From Flavobacterium ajazii (GTDB lineage: Bacteria; Bacteroidota; Bacteroidia; Flavobacteriales; Flavobacteriaceae), in the NCBI RefSeq assembly GCF_010614725.1, contig NZ_JAAEHL010000004.1:465605-529604 (forward strand): a stretch of DNA of 64,000 nucleotides, given 5' to 3'. Below are positions 34,327-43,156 of this stretch, piece by piece; positions within the stretch are counted from its first letter, which is position 1; each line of letters begins with the position of its first letter. The translations under genes and the position numbers were made by a program. The notes beneath the pieces are model-generated. The model was not told the DNA's origin, made no database searches, and worked only from the letters and a program-made list of their open reading frames with translations.

Positions 34327-35568
34327 TTTTATGAATCCTACTCCTGCTGTTGTATTGGTTACGGCATCGATTAAAATAAAAGCTCCGTTTGACTTGTTTT
34401 CGTTATAAGAATCAAAATACAACGCTTTGCTTAATTTAATGTTTACTTCTCCTATTTCATTAATTGCTAATTGTGAAGCCGGAGTTGTACCTGAATAATC
34501 TGTAGCAATTGTGTTTTTAACGCTCTCAATTTTTGCTAAAACCCTATTTGTATTGTGCTGTACAAAATATTTAGTTCCGGGAACCAGTTTTTTACTGTCC
34601 ATCCAACAAATAGTCGTTTCAATATCTTTCTCAATTTTTGGAAGCTCTGATGATTTTACAATCATATCACCTCTTGTCACATTGATATCATTTTCTAACT
34701 CGATTGTAATAGAAGAACCTGCAACAGCTTCATCAAATTGTTTATCGAAAAAGTGAATGTTTGTAACTGTTGATTCTGTTAAAGAAGGAAGAACTGTTAC
34801 AGCATCCCCTACTTTAATTGAATTTCCGTATAATTTTCCTGCGTAACCTCTGAAGTCATGGTATTCTTCTGTTTTTGGACGAATAACTGTCTGAACCGGG
34901 AAACGTGCTTTTCCGCTTTCAAAAACATCCGAAGAATGTAATCCTTCTAAATGTTCTAAAATAGTCTGTCCTTTGTACCAAGGCATTCCATCTAATTTAT
35001 CTACAACATTATCTCCTGTCAAAGCGCTTAAAGGAATGTAACTTACGTTTTGTTCTTTGAAAGTACTTTTTGCATTTAATGCCTGGAAATCAGCTTTGAT
35101 TTTATTGAAAACTTCTTCTGAGTAATCGACCAAATCCATTTTGTTAATGGCAACGATTACTTCTTTTACTCTCAATAAATTATTGATAAAAAAGTGACGA
35201 TACGTTTGCTCGATAACTCCTTTTCTGGCATCAATTAAAATGATAGAAACCTGAGAAGTTGAAGCTCCTGTAACCATGTTTCTTGTATATTCTACGTGAC
35301 CCGGAGTATCGGCAATAATGTAACTTTTCTTTGCAGTCGAAAAATAAATGTGAGCTACATCAATCGTGATTCCCTGTTCTCTTTCTGCTACCAAACCATC
35401 TGTTGCTAACGAAAAATCAAGGTAATCATATCCTTTTTGTTTACTGCTTTTTTCAATTGCTTCTATTTTATCTGTAGTCAACGATTTTGTATCGTACAAT
35501 AATCTTCCAATCAAAGTACTTTTTCCGTCATCTACACTTCCTGCTGTTGCTATTTTTAAAACGTCCAT
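34324..35568 (-). CDS. cysN: Sulfate adenylyltransferase subunit 1 (GTPase)
   Basis: 414 residues, without the CysC kinase fusion found in some species. P-loop GSVDDGKS (10-17), switch region EREQGITIDVAHIYF, G3 DTPGHVEY, G4 NKMD; EF-Tu-like beta domains after about residue 220 (FPVQTVIRPK, YRGYAGKLYG-type segment). GTP hydrolysis drives formation of adenosine 5'-phosphosulfate by CysD. It lies 117 bp after cysD across a heptad-repeat spacer. Confidence 0.95.
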   Translation of the reverse strand: MDVLKIATAGSVDDGKSTLIGRLLYDTKSLTTDKIEAIEKSSKQKGYDYLDFSLATDGLVAEREQGITIDVAHIYFSTAKKSYIIADTPGHVEYTRNMVTGASTSQVSIILIDARKGVIEQTYRHFFINNLLRVKEVIVAINKMDLVDYSEEVFNKIKADFQALNAKSTFKEQNVSYIPLSALTGDNVVDKLDGMPWYKGQTILEHLEGLHSSDVFESGKARFPVQTVIRPKTEEYHDFRGYAGKLYGNSIKVGDAVTVLPSLTESTVTNIHFFDKQFDEAVAGSSITIELENDINVTRGDMIVKSSELPKIEKDIETTICWMDSKKLVPGTKYFVQHNTNRVLAKIESVKNTIATDYSGTTPASQLAINEIGEVNIKLSKALYFDSYNENKSNGAFILIDAVTNTTAGVGFIK

Positions 35569-35578
35569 CTTATATATT

Positions 35579-35609
35579 GTTTCAGGTTTAAAGTTTCAGG
35601 TTTCATGTT
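35579..35609. repeat. Period-7 repeat between cysD and cysN
   Basis: Heptads TTTCAGG, TTTAAAG, TTTCAGG, TTTCATG in tandem, about 10 bp before the cysN start. Same words as the hairpin between metH and metF. Confidence 0.7.
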
Positions 35610-35685
35610 CTCTCGAAACTTATAAATCTGTATGTTTTTGTTTTTTTGATTCTTCTTACTTCTAACTTTTAACTTCTTACCAAAA

Positions 35686-36585
35686 TTAAAAGTATCCCTG
35701 TTGTTTTCTTTTCTCCATTGCAGCTTCAGAACGTTTATCATCGATTCTGGCTCCTCTTTCGGAAATGGTAGATTCTCTGATTTCACCTACTACCTCTGCA
35801 ATTGTTGCTGCATAAGATTCAACAGCAGCTGTACAACTCATATCTCCAACGGTTCTGAAACGAACAATTCGCTCCTCGATTTGTTCGTCTTCTTCCTGGT
35901 ACACAAAAGGAGAATGTGACCAGATTAAACCGTCTCTCAAAAAAACTTTTCTTTTATGTGAAAAATAGATTGATGGAATCTCGATATGCTCTTTTTCGAT
36001 ATAACTCCAAACATCTAATTCTGTCCAGTTTGAAATTGGGAAAACACGCACGTTTTGTCCATTTTCAATCTTTCCGTTCAAAATATCAAATAATTCAGGT
36101 CTCTGATTTTTTTCGTCCCATTGTCCGAAATCATCACGAACAGAAAAAATACGTTCTTTAGCTCTTGCTTTTTCTTCATCACGACGTGCTCCGCCAATAC
36201 AAGCATCAAATTTGAATTCTTCAATTGCATCCAAAAGTGTTGTAGTCTGTAAGCTGTTTCTGCTTGAATATTTACCCGTTTCTTCAACTACTTTTCCTTC
36301 GTCAATAGCATCCTGAACATTACGCACAATCAACTCTAAACCTAATTCCTCAACCAATTTATCTCTGAAAGCGATTGTTTCAGGAAAATTGTGTCCCGTA
36401 TCAACGTGTAATAGAGGAAACGGAATCTTAGCAGGGAAAAATGCTTTTTGTGCCAAACGCACTAATGTAATAGAATCTTTTCCGCCTGAGAAAAGTAAAA
36501 CCGGTTTGTCAAACTGAGAAACAACTTCTCTAAAGATGTATATAGCTTCACTTTCTAAAGCATTTGTTTTTAACACTGAACTCAT
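35686..36585 (-). CDS. cysD: Sulfate adenylyltransferase subunit 2
   Basis: 299 residues. PP-loop SGGKDS at 33-38, HVDTGHNFPE, GGARRDEEKARAKER, and the end KRKQQGYF. Adenylates sulfate with ATP to form APS, together with the CysN GTPase. It follows cysH by 109 bp in the operon permease-cysH-cysD-cysN-sulfite reductase. Confidence 0.96.
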   Translation of the reverse strand: MSSVLKTNALESEAIYIFREVVSQFDKPVLLFSGGKDSITLVRLAQKAFFPAKIPFPLLHVDTGHNFPETIAFRDKLVEELGLELIVRNVQDAIDEGKVVEETGKYSSRNSLQTTTLLDAIEEFKFDACIGGARRDEEKARAKERIFSVRDDFGQWDEKNQRPELFDILNGKIENGQNVRVFPISNWTELDVWSYIEKEHIEIPSIYFSHKRKVFLRDGLIWSHSPFVYQEEDEQIEERIVRFRTVGDMSCTAAVESYAATIAEVVGEIRESTISERGARIDDKRSEAAMEKRKQQGYF

Positions 36586-36694
36586 TTTTGATATTTTATT
36601 TGATATTTTATGTCTGTGTCAAATTTCAGGTTCTGATCTAAAATTCTCCACTCTGTATTCTATATTCTCTTGTCTCTAATTTTTAGAAACTTAT

Positions 36695-37405
36695 TTATTC
36701 TTTCTTAGTACCGTGCAAACCACATTCTTTGTGACTTGACTCCCAGTACCATCTTCCTGCTCTGATATCTTCTCCCGGAAAAATAGCTCTCGTACAAGGT
36801 GCGCAACCGATACTTACAAAGCCTTTTTTGTGTAATGCATTTTGAGGCACATTATTTTCCTGTAAATAATCTTCAACTTCCTGTAAAGTCCATTTTAATA
36901 ACGGATTGAATTTAATGATTTCAAAACCTCCGTCATATTCGAACAAACTCAAATCTTGTCTGTTCTCAGATTGTTCTGCTCTTAAACCTGTAATCCAGAT
37001 TGCATTTCCTGCCAAAGCTTTTCGCAACGGAATCACTTTTCGGATAAAACAGCATTCTTTTCTATTTTCAACTGAATCGTAAAAACTATTCGGGCCTTTT
37101 GTTTTCAGTAAATTTTCAACCGATGTAGCTTCCGGAAAAAACACTTCAATTGGTCTTTTGTATTTTTTTAATGTCTTATGAAAAACATCGTAGGTTTCCT
37201 GAAATAATCTTCCTGTGTCTAAAGTAAACACTGTAATATCTGTGTTACTTTTCGCAATCAAATCTGTAATTACCTGATCTTCCTGTCCGAAAGAGGTAGA
37301 GAAAATTACTTTTCCCGGAAATTCATTTGCTAAAAAAACTAAGGTTTCGTCAAGCGAAAAATCTTTAGTTTTTTCTAATAATTCTTGTACAATACTCGCA
37401 CTCAT
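36695..37405 (-). CDS. cysH: Adenylylsulfate reductase of the iron-sulfur type
   Basis: 236 residues. FSTSFGQEDQVI is the PP-loop region; Cys118-Cys119 (KECCFIRK) and Cys201-x2-Cys204 (GCAPC) are the four ligands of the Fe4S4 cluster found in APS reductases but absent from PAPS reductases; Cys228 in ECGLHG is the catalytic cysteine. It therefore reduces APS directly to sulfite. This agrees with the absence of an APS kinase (cysC) gene in the operon. The gene starts 26 bp after the TauE/SafE gene. Confidence 0.93.
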   Translation of the reverse strand: MSASIVQELLEKTKDFSLDETLVFLANEFPGKVIFSTSFGQEDQVITDLIAKSNTDITVFTLDTGRLFQETYDVFHKTLKKYKRPIEVFFPEATSVENLLKTKGPNSFYDSVENRKECCFIRKVIPLRKALAGNAIWITGLRAEQSENRQDLSLFEYDGGFEIIKFNPLLKWTLQEVEDYLQENNVPQNALHKKGFVSIGCAPCTRAIFPGEDIRAGRWYWESSHKECGLHGTKKE

Positions 37406-37431
37406 AATCTCTCCCTCCCTAAAATTATTTT

Positions 37432-38334
37432 TTACAATAATTTAGATAATGTTTTTAAACTCAATAATATAATTAGAACCCCAACTGCAACCATCATTGG
37501 TTTTCTTTTGATTTTATTTACCAGATAAGCTGCTAATGGAGCTGAAAGAACACCTCCTAAAATCAACCCGATGATTACCTGCCAGCCGTGAATACCTCCA
37601 AAAAGCATGAATGTGATACCACTCGCAAACGAAATCGCAAACTCAGCTGCGTTTACAGAACCAATCGTATATCTCGGATTTCTTCCTCTTCCTAATAATG
37701 TTGAAGTTACAATTGGTCCCCAGCCTCCTCCTCCAACAGAATCCATAAAACCTCCAAAAACAGCTAAAGCACTCAATTTTGTAGTTTTCTTTTTTACGAT
37801 GCTCTTTTTTAATGCTTTCCTAATAATAACAACCGCTAAAACGATCATATAAACTGCAATAAATGGCTTAATCACATCTCCGTCAATCACATCAGACAAC
37901 AAATAAGCTCCTGTAATTGAACCTAATACTCCCGGAATCAATAAATGTTTTACCAGTTTTTTATTGATGTTTCCAAATTTATGATGTGATATAGCAGATG
38001 CACCTGTAGTAAACATCTCAGCTACGTGAACTCCTGTACTGCTAACAACCGGAGGAACTCCGTAAGCCAGTAAAAACGAAGTTGAAGTCGCTCCATAACC
38101 CATTCCTAAAGTACCGTCTACCAATTGTGCAAAAACACCAATAGCAAAAAAAACTAAAAACTCCTGATTGAATCCTCCAATAAATCCATCCCATGAAAAC
38201 TCGGCGTGATGGTTATATATCAGAGTACTTAGCAAACCTACCAGCAAAACAACTGGTATTCCTATCCATAATTTTTCTTTTACTGTCACAGAAAACTTAG
38301 CATTAACACTATTTAATTTTAGTTCTTTCTCCAT
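37432..38334 (-). CDS. TauE/SafE family permease, first gene of the sulfate assimilation operon
   Basis: 300 residues, about eight membrane helices. Family hallmarks are GTLGMGYGATSTSFLLAYGVPP, FGGFMDSVGGGGWGPIVTSTLLGRG and VNAAEFAISFASGI. TauE/SafE proteins move sulfite, sulfonates or sulfate. Position at the head of cysHDN suggests sulfate uptake or sulfite export balancing reduction. The operon promoter and a candidate regulator site lie just upstream. Confidence 0.9.
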   Translation of the reverse strand: MEKELKLNSVNAKFSVTVKEKLWIGIPVVLLVGLLSTLIYNHHAEFSWDGFIGGFNQEFLVFFAIGVFAQLVDGTLGMGYGATSTSFLLAYGVPPVVSSTGVHVAEMFTTGASAISHHKFGNINKKLVKHLLIPGVLGSITGAYLLSDVIDGDVIKPFIAVYMIVLAVVIIRKALKKSIVKKKTTKLSALAVFGGFMDSVGGGGWGPIVTSTLLGRGRNPRYTIGSVNAAEFAISFASGITFMLFGGIHGWQVIIGLILGGVLSAPLAAYLVNKIKRKPMMVAVGVLIILLSLKTLSKLL

Positions 38335-38361
38335 AATTACTGGGTTTCTTTGCTAAAATCC

Positions 38362-38382
38362 ATTACCCTATCGGGTTAGTAG
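38362..38382 (-). promoter_or_regulatory. Candidate Rrf2-type operator, cys operon copy
   Basis: Minus-strand site matching TA-N2-A-N5-ATAGGRTAAT, located between the -7 element and the start codon of the permease gene, where a bound repressor would block the start of transcription. The same word occurs at 38585 and 50189, each before a sulfur gene. An Rrf2 regulator is encoded nearby at 39507. Confidence 0.55.
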
Positions 38383-38391
38383 ATTGAAAAG

Positions 38392-38421
38392 CAAAATTAC
38401 TACTTATTTCTAAATATCAAA
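38392..38421 (-). promoter_or_regulatory. Promoter of the cys operon
   Basis: TTTG (38421-38418), 18-nt spacer, TAATTTTG (38399-38392) on the minus strand. The rest of the 309-bp divergent spacer is AT-rich apart from the two candidate operators. Confidence 0.7.
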
Positions 38422-38584
38422 ACAATTTTTTAACTTTTTACATTTCTAAACTTCTTAAAATCAAATTTTAAGGATATTTTAAAAGATTAATAAACAAATA
38501 CAATAAATCTAAAACCATATTTAACTGTTTTTAAGACACATACATTTAATTCTCTTTTCCGTTTCAAAGATACACTTTTAAAGC

Positions 38585-38605
38585 CTACCATTTCCATAGG
38601 ATAAT
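38585..38605 (+). promoter_or_regulatory. Candidate Rrf2-type operator, second TauE/SafE gene copy
   Basis: Plus-strand CTACCAT followed by the half ATAGGATAAT, matching the cys copy at 15 of 21 positions. It lies 14 bp upstream of a consensus -7 element (TATTTTTG, 38620-38627) and replaces a recognisable -33, as an activator-dependent promoter would. Confidence 0.5.
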
Positions 38606-38643
38606 TGTAAAATTGTTTCTATTTTTGCGCCAAACTTTTTTTT

Positions 38644-39426
38644 ATGGATTTTCAGATAGGTTTGGTTATAGCAGGTTTGGCTGTAGGTTTTATAGTTGGT
38701 CTGACCGGTGTTGGAGGAGGTTCTTTAATGACTCCTATATTATTATATTTTGGTATTCCGCCAACTAAGGCTGTTGGAACTGATTTGCTTTATGCTGCTT
38801 TTACCAAAGCCGGAGGAATATTTGTACACAACAAAAAAGGCAACATCAACTGGAAAATTACTGGCTGGCTAACATTAGGAAGTGTCCCTGCCGCTTTATT
38901 AACGCTATGGATTTTAAACAGTATCAAAACAGACATTGAAACGGTAAATAAGGTAGTTAAAACAAGTTTAGGCTGGGCATTACTTTTCACTTCTGTAGCC
39001 ATTATATTTAAACAAAAAATATTAAAATTTTCCCAGAAACATGCCGGAGATAAATTTCATAGTGAAAGCACAACACAAAATATGCTAACCATAGGAATTG
39101 GTGTTTTATTGGGCGCAACGGTAACTTTGACTTCTATTGGTGCCGGTGCATTAGGAACTGTTACGTTGTTTTTTCTTTATCCTTTATTGCCAACACCCCG
39201 TTTAGTAGGAACCGAAATTGCACATGCTGTTCCATTAACATTAGTTGCCGGAATAGGGCATGCCTCAATGGGAAATATGGATTTGATATTATTAGGTCAA
39301 TTACTATTAGGATCTCTTCCGGGAATTGTAATTGGAAGTATGCTGAGTGGGAAAGTTCCGGATCAGTTTCTTAGAAATGCAATTGCAGTAATGCTTTTCT
39401 TAGCCGGATATAAATTAATTTTTTAA
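38644..39426 (+). CDS. TauE/SafE family permease, second copy
   Basis: 260 residues, about eight helices. GLTGVGGGSLMTPILLYFGIPP, AVGTDLLYAAFTKAGG, TSIGAGALGTVTLFFLYP and ARLVGTEIAHAVPL-like segments are typical of the family. It is distinct from the permease at 37432-38334 and transcribed divergently from the cys operon, so both genes share a regulatory spacer. Likely handles sulfite or a sulfonate. Confidence 0.88.
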   Translation: MDFQIGLVIAGLAVGFIVGLTGVGGGSLMTPILLYFGIPPTKAVGTDLLYAAFTKAGGIFVHNKKGNINWKITGWLTLGSVPAALLTLWILNSIKTDIETVNKVVKTSLGWALLFTSVAIIFKQKILKFSQKHAGDKFHSESTTQNMLTIGIGVLLGATVTLTSIGAGALGTVTLFFLYPLLPTPRLVGTEIAHAVPLTLVAGIGHASMGNMDLILLGQLLLGSLPGIVIGSMLSGKVPDQFLRNAIAVMLFLAGYKLIF

Positions 39427-39447
39427 ATAAAAAATACACCTTACAAA

Positions 39448-39480
39448 AAATGACCATTTCTAGATTTGAAATGGTCATTT
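39448..39480. terminator. Bidirectional terminator
   Basis: Perfect 13-bp stem AAATGACCATTTC / GAAATGGTCATTT with flanking A and T runs between the convergent permease and Rrf2 genes. Confidence 0.9.
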
Positions 39481-39506
39481 TTTTATTTATTAATAGTAAG
39501 ATTTAA

Positions 39507-39917
39507 TTAAAAAGCTATATCAGCCAAAGAATTACTTTCCAGTATTTTAAGTGTATTATCACGAACTTCTGTCATTAAACGTCTTGCAGCACAGGTTGAT
39601 TCATCATCACAGTCATCGCATTTTTCATAAAAGTTATGGCTGGCACAAGGCAACAGAGCTATAGGCCCTTCAAGAATTCGGTATACTTTGGCCATACTAA
39701 TATCTTTTGGCTCTTTTATAAGATAATAGCCTCCTCCTTTACCTTTTTTGGCTCCCAGAAAACCGGAATTTCTTAATAGTAACAAAATACTTTCCAGAAA
39801 TTTAATCGAAATATGTTCGCTTTTGGCAATCTCAGCAATTTGAACAGGTTCATTGTTTTCACGTCGGGCCAAATAAGTTAGAGCTTTAATTCCGTATTTT
39901 GTTTTCTTTGAAAGCAT
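39507..39917 (-). CDS. Rrf2-family transcriptional regulator
   Basis: 136 residues. N-terminal winged helix with TKYGIKALTYLARR, IAEIAKSEHISIKFLESILLLLRNSGFLGAKKGKGGGYYL as in IscR, CymR and NsrR. Four cysteines follow (LLPCAS, KCDDCDDESTC), compatible with an Fe-S cluster or cysteine switch. It stands beside the cys operon and a second sulfur permease, so a CymR/CysR-like role in sensing cysteine or sulfide status is likely. Its target could be the shared motif at 38362, 38585 and 50189; this is inference. Confidence 0.88.
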   Translation of the reverse strand: MLSKKTKYGIKALTYLARRENNEPVQIAEIAKSEHISIKFLESILLLLRNSGFLGAKKGKGGGYYLIKEPKDISMAKVYRILEGPIALLPCASHNFYEKCDDCDDESTCAARRLMTEVRDNTLKILESNSLADIAF

Positions 39918-40153
39918 TTTTAAATTTTAGATTGTAAATTTAGTTCAGAAGCTATCAATGAATTAAACAAACGGCTTCTTATTATTTCGCAGCAAAAATA
40001 AGCTTTTTGAACGATATTACTAAATAGAACAAAAGTTAATTCTACTAATTTGGTATAGTTTTATCAATCTTCTTCCTAAACTTCAATTAAATTGAATTTA
40101 TGTCAGGTTTTTAATTCTCACTGTTAACAAAAATATACTTTTTGGATAAAAAA

Positions 40154-40669
40154 CTACAAAAAATTATTACAAATAATAAAAGCATTCTCTTTTTGTAAAT
40201 ACAATTGATGCCCTTGGTTTTCAAAAAATTGATTCGATATATTTAAATCTGAAAACCACTCCGAATTTGGCACATTTAAATCTTTTTCTCCAAAATACAA
40301 ATTGATTTTGCAGTCCGGAATTTGGGTTTCAAAACGTAATCTTGTTGATGAAACTGCGATTAAATGAGAAACTTTCAAGCCGTTTAAAGCAGCTTTCCAG
40401 GCAATTGTTCCTCCAATACTGAAACCTAAAATGACAATTTCTTCTTTTTCAAGTTTTAATAAATTCTCAACTGCTTTTTCAATTCCTCCATTTAGAAATT
40501 GATCGTGAATATCTGATTCACTAATACTTTCTAAACAGATATTTGCCAATACACGAACATCATAGTACTGAACATCAAATTTAGATTGTAATATTTCAGT
40601 ATACAATTTTACCCATTCCGGATTTTTTCCTCCAAAGAGATCTGATAAAATGAGTAATCTTGGTTTCAT
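40154..40669 (-). CDS. Small alpha/beta-hydrolase-like protein
   Basis: 171 residues. ILGFSIGGTIAW (nucleophile Ser in GFSIGG) and the C-terminal ENQGHQLYLQ (His) fit a short alpha/beta-hydrolase of the dienelactone/YdeN type; the acid is probably in YFGEKDLNVP. No signal peptide, so cytoplasmic. It lies 21 bp after the RDD gene, on the same strand. Substrate unknown. The 236 bp to the Rrf2 gene hold nothing obvious. Confidence 0.7.
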   Translation of the reverse strand: MKPRLLILSDLFGGKNPEWVKLYTEILQSKFDVQYYDVRVLANICLESISESDIHDQFLNGGIEKAVENLLKLEKEEIVILGFSIGGTIAWKAALNGLKVSHLIAVSSTRLRFETQIPDCKINLYFGEKDLNVPNSEWFSDLNISNQFFENQGHQLYLQKENAFIICNNFL

Positions 40670-40690
40670 AGTTGTATAGAAATGAATTTA

Positions 40691-41209
40691 TCACTCTATT
40701 TCCTTTACTCCAATTAAATCAAATTCATAATATAATTTTATACTTTCCTCTAATGCTTTTTTGTTCACTACATAAGTATTTGAAAAGGAATCATGCCAAC
40801 CTCTTCCAGAATTCCCTAAAAAAGAAAGGATATCTAAAGGAATAAATCTAATTAAAGTTCTTATCAAAATTGTTCTAAAACCTGGTTTATTGCCATTCTT
40901 ATTTATCACAATTGTACCTGTAATAAATTTCCCAAGCGACCTGCCCAAAAAACCTTCTGTTAAAACATAATAACCTAATGTCAGTCCCCAACTAATACTC
41001 AACCAGTACCATTCATTTAAATTGTAATACCAAATTCCAAAACCAGTTAAATCAAACGAGTCAAAAAAACCGATAAGAAAAGGAAAAAAATAATATTGTA
41101 ACACTAACAAAAAAGCACATGTAAGGGATGAATCTACAAGATTATTTATAAAACGACTGTCATTAGAAGCCAATAATTTGTTGTCAAGGATGTAGGTAGA
41201 ATTACTCAT
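40691..41209 (-). CDS. RDD-family membrane protein
   Basis: 172 residues. Begins with a cytoplasmic ASNDSRFINNLVDSSL (the R-x-x-x-x-x-x-D hallmark), then hydrophobic helices at about 28-48, 75-92 and a third amphipathic region near 118-140 with GFLGRSLGKFITGTIVI and LIRTLIRFIPLDILSF. RDD proteins are small integral membrane proteins of unclear function, sometimes linked to Na+/H+ exchange. Co-directional with the small hydrolase. Confidence 0.85.
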   Translation of the reverse strand: MSNSTYILDNKLLASNDSRFINNLVDSSLTCAFLLVLQYYFFPFLIGFFDSFDLTGFGIWYYNLNEWYWLSISWGLTLGYYVLTEGFLGRSLGKFITGTIVINKNGNKPGFRTILIRTLIRFIPLDILSFLGNSGRGWHDSFSNTYVVNKKALEESIKLYYEFDLIGVKEIE

Positions 41210-41299
41210 GTGGGTTGGTTTGAATAATATATGCTATTTAAAAAATTGGATTTTAATCAAAACAAAAATATACTTTAAGTTCAAACAAGCATTAAAAGC

Positions 41300-41348
41300 A
41301 AATGACAATTTTTAACAGTAATAAGTTTACGGTCAAAAATTGTCATTT
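41300..41348 (-). terminator. Terminator after the PLP sulfhydrylase gene
   Basis: AAATGACAATTTTT / AAAAATTGTCATTT arms separated by about 21 nt, followed on each side by A/T runs; 20 bp after the stop codon of the PLP gene. Confidence 0.7.
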
Positions 41349-41368
41349 TTGTATTATCTAAAATTATT

Positions 41369-42541
41369 TTAAGAAAGCGCTTGCTCTAAATCGGCAATTA
41401 CATCTTTTACTGTTTCCAAACCTACAGAAACACGTACCAGACCTTCAGTAATTCCTACAGCTAATTTCTCTTCCACAGACAATTTACTGTGTGTAGTTGA
41501 CGCCGGATGTGTAACAATTGTTTTTACGTCACCAATATTGGCTGAAAGTGAACATAATTTAATTTTGTCCAAAAATTTACGTCCTGCTTCGATTCCACCT
41601 TTAATTTCAAAAGCAATAATATTACCTCCTAAAAGCATTTGTTTTTTAGCGATTTCATACTTTGGATGTGATTTTAAGAAAGGATATTTCACACTGTTTA
41701 CATTTGGATGACTTTCTAAAAACTCGGCAACTTTCAAAGCATTTTCGCAGTGTCTGTCCACACGAACCGCCAAAGTCTCTAAACTTTTTGATAATACCCA
41801 TGCATTAAATGGCGACATTGCCGGGCCTGTATTTCTTGAAAACAAGTATATTTTGCGAATTAACTCAGCATCACCAACAGCAACTCCTCCTAAAACACGC
41901 CCCTGACCGTCCATTAACTTTGTAGCAGAATGCACTACGATATGCGCTCCGTATTTAATTGGCTGCTGAATGTATGGCGTTGCAAAACAGTTGTCAATTA
42001 TTAAAATCAAATTATGTTTCTTGGCTATTTGCCCTAACAATTCCAAATCAATTACATCTACACCAGGGTTTGTAGGTGTTTCAGCGTATAAGATTTTAGT
42101 ATTTGGTTTGATAAAACTCTCAATCGTTTCCGGTTTGTTAATATCGAAATAGGTCGTTTCAATATTCCATTTTGGGAAATAAGTCATAAACAACGCATGT
42201 GTTGACCCGAAAACGCTTCCGGCAGAAACAATATGATCACCTGAGTCCAATAAAGCGGCAAAAGTTGAATAAATTGCAGCCATCCCGGTTGCAAAAGCAT
42301 ATCCTGCCTCAGCTCCTTCCATTGCACAAACCTTATCCACAAACTCTGTGGTGTTTGGATTACTGAAACGAGAATAAATATTACGTACTTTTTCTTCTGT
42401 AAAAGACGCTCTCATATCCTCTGCATCTTCAAATACAAAACTTGATGATAAATATAAAGGAGTTGAATGTTCCTGAAATTGTGATTTCTCTAAATGTGTT
42501 CTGATGGCTTGTGTTTCAAAACCAAACTCTTGTTCGCTCAT
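41369..42541 (-). CDS. Trans-sulfuration family PLP enzyme, O-acyl-homoserine sulfhydrylase type
   Basis: 390 residues from MSEQEFGFET. A 27-codon extension to an upstream ATG (42622) shows no similarity to the family and is unlikely to be used. PLP Lys208 lies in VVHSATKLMDGQGR; other conserved parts are YSRFSNPNTTEFVDKVCAMEGAEAGYAFATGMAAI, AETPTNPGVDV and DNCFATPYIQQP. It may be O-succinyl/acetylhomoserine sulfhydrylase (MetZ-like) or a cystathionine lyase. A separate MetY is present at 48175, so the roles may be split between substrates. It closes the metX/thrA transcription unit. Confidence 0.85.
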   Translation of the reverse strand: MSEQEFGFETQAIRTHLEKSQFQEHSTPLYLSSSFVFEDAEDMRASFTEEKVRNIYSRFSNPNTTEFVDKVCAMEGAEAGYAFATGMAAIYSTFAALLDSGDHIVSAGSVFGSTHALFMTYFPKWNIETTYFDINKPETIESFIKPNTKILYAETPTNPGVDVIDLELLGQIAKKHNLILIIDNCFATPYIQQPIKYGAHIVVHSATKLMDGQGRVLGGVAVGDAELIRKIYLFSRNTGPAMSPFNAWVLSKSLETLAVRVDRHCENALKVAEFLESHPNVNSVKYPFLKSHPKYEIAKKQMLLGGNIIAFEIKGGIEAGRKFLDKIKLCSLSANIGDVKTIVTHPASTTHSKLSVEEKLAVGITEGLVRVSVGLETVKDVIADLEQALS

Positions 42542-42706
42542 TTTGTTTTTTTGTTTAACACGAATTGTATCAATTGGCACTAATCCGTTGTTTTTAAATT
42601 TCACAAAGACTCGCAGATTCACTAAGAAATTTAATGCGAATTTTTATGATTCAATCAAAAATCAGAGAATTATCTCATTTTCTAATTGACTAATTCTCTA
42701 ATTATT

Positions 42707-43138
42707 TTATTTTTCTAATTCTACTCCGTTCAAAATTACTTTGTAGTGTATCGTCGCAGTTGGTTCTACCGTTTTAGAAACCGAGCAATATTTATCGAAT
42801 GATAATTGTGCTGCCTTAGCCGCTTTATCTTCTTTGATGTTTCCTTCCAAAGAAAAAACAACATAAATATTTTTAAAAGGCTTTGCCTCTCCTACCTGTA
42901 CACGCTCGCCTTCAACATCAGCTTTAAAAGAAGTAATTTCCTGACGCTGTTTTTTTAGAATCGAAATCATATCGATTCCGCTGCAGCCTGCTACTCCCAT
43001 CAAAACCAATTCCATCGGGCTTGGCCCCATATCGTTACCTCCAAACTCAGGACGTGCATCAACATTTACAATATGTCCACGTTCATTTTTTAATTGAAAG
43101 TGGAAGTTTTCGTTTACTCTGTCTAATGTTATTTTCAT
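42707..43138 (-). CDS. OsmC-family peroxiredoxin-like protein
   Basis: 143 residues with the two OsmC cysteines, Cys52 (GVAGCSGIDM) and Cys118 (FDKYCSVSKTV). OsmC proteins reduce organic hydroperoxides or persulfides through these thiols. Placed 18 bp after the DUF1330-like gene in the methionine/threonine region, where sulfide chemistry could need persulfide removal; that link is inference. Confidence 0.9.
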   Translation of the reverse strand: MKITLDRVNENFHFQLKNERGHIVNVDARPEFGGNDMGPSPMELVLMGVAGCSGIDMISILKKQRQEITSFKADVEGERVQVGEAKPFKNIYVVFSLEGNIKEDKAAKAAQLSFDKYCSVSKTVEPTATIHYKVILNGVELEK

Positions 43139-43156
43139 TGTGTTGTTATTTTTTTG

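Noticed and set aside
34324..35568. CysN-CysC fusion
   Set aside because: The protein stops at 414 residues after the beta domains; no APS kinase P-loop follows.
42542..42622. N-terminal extension of the PLP sulfhydrylase
   Set aside because: The family starts at MSEQEFGFET; the added 27 residues are basic and not similar to it.
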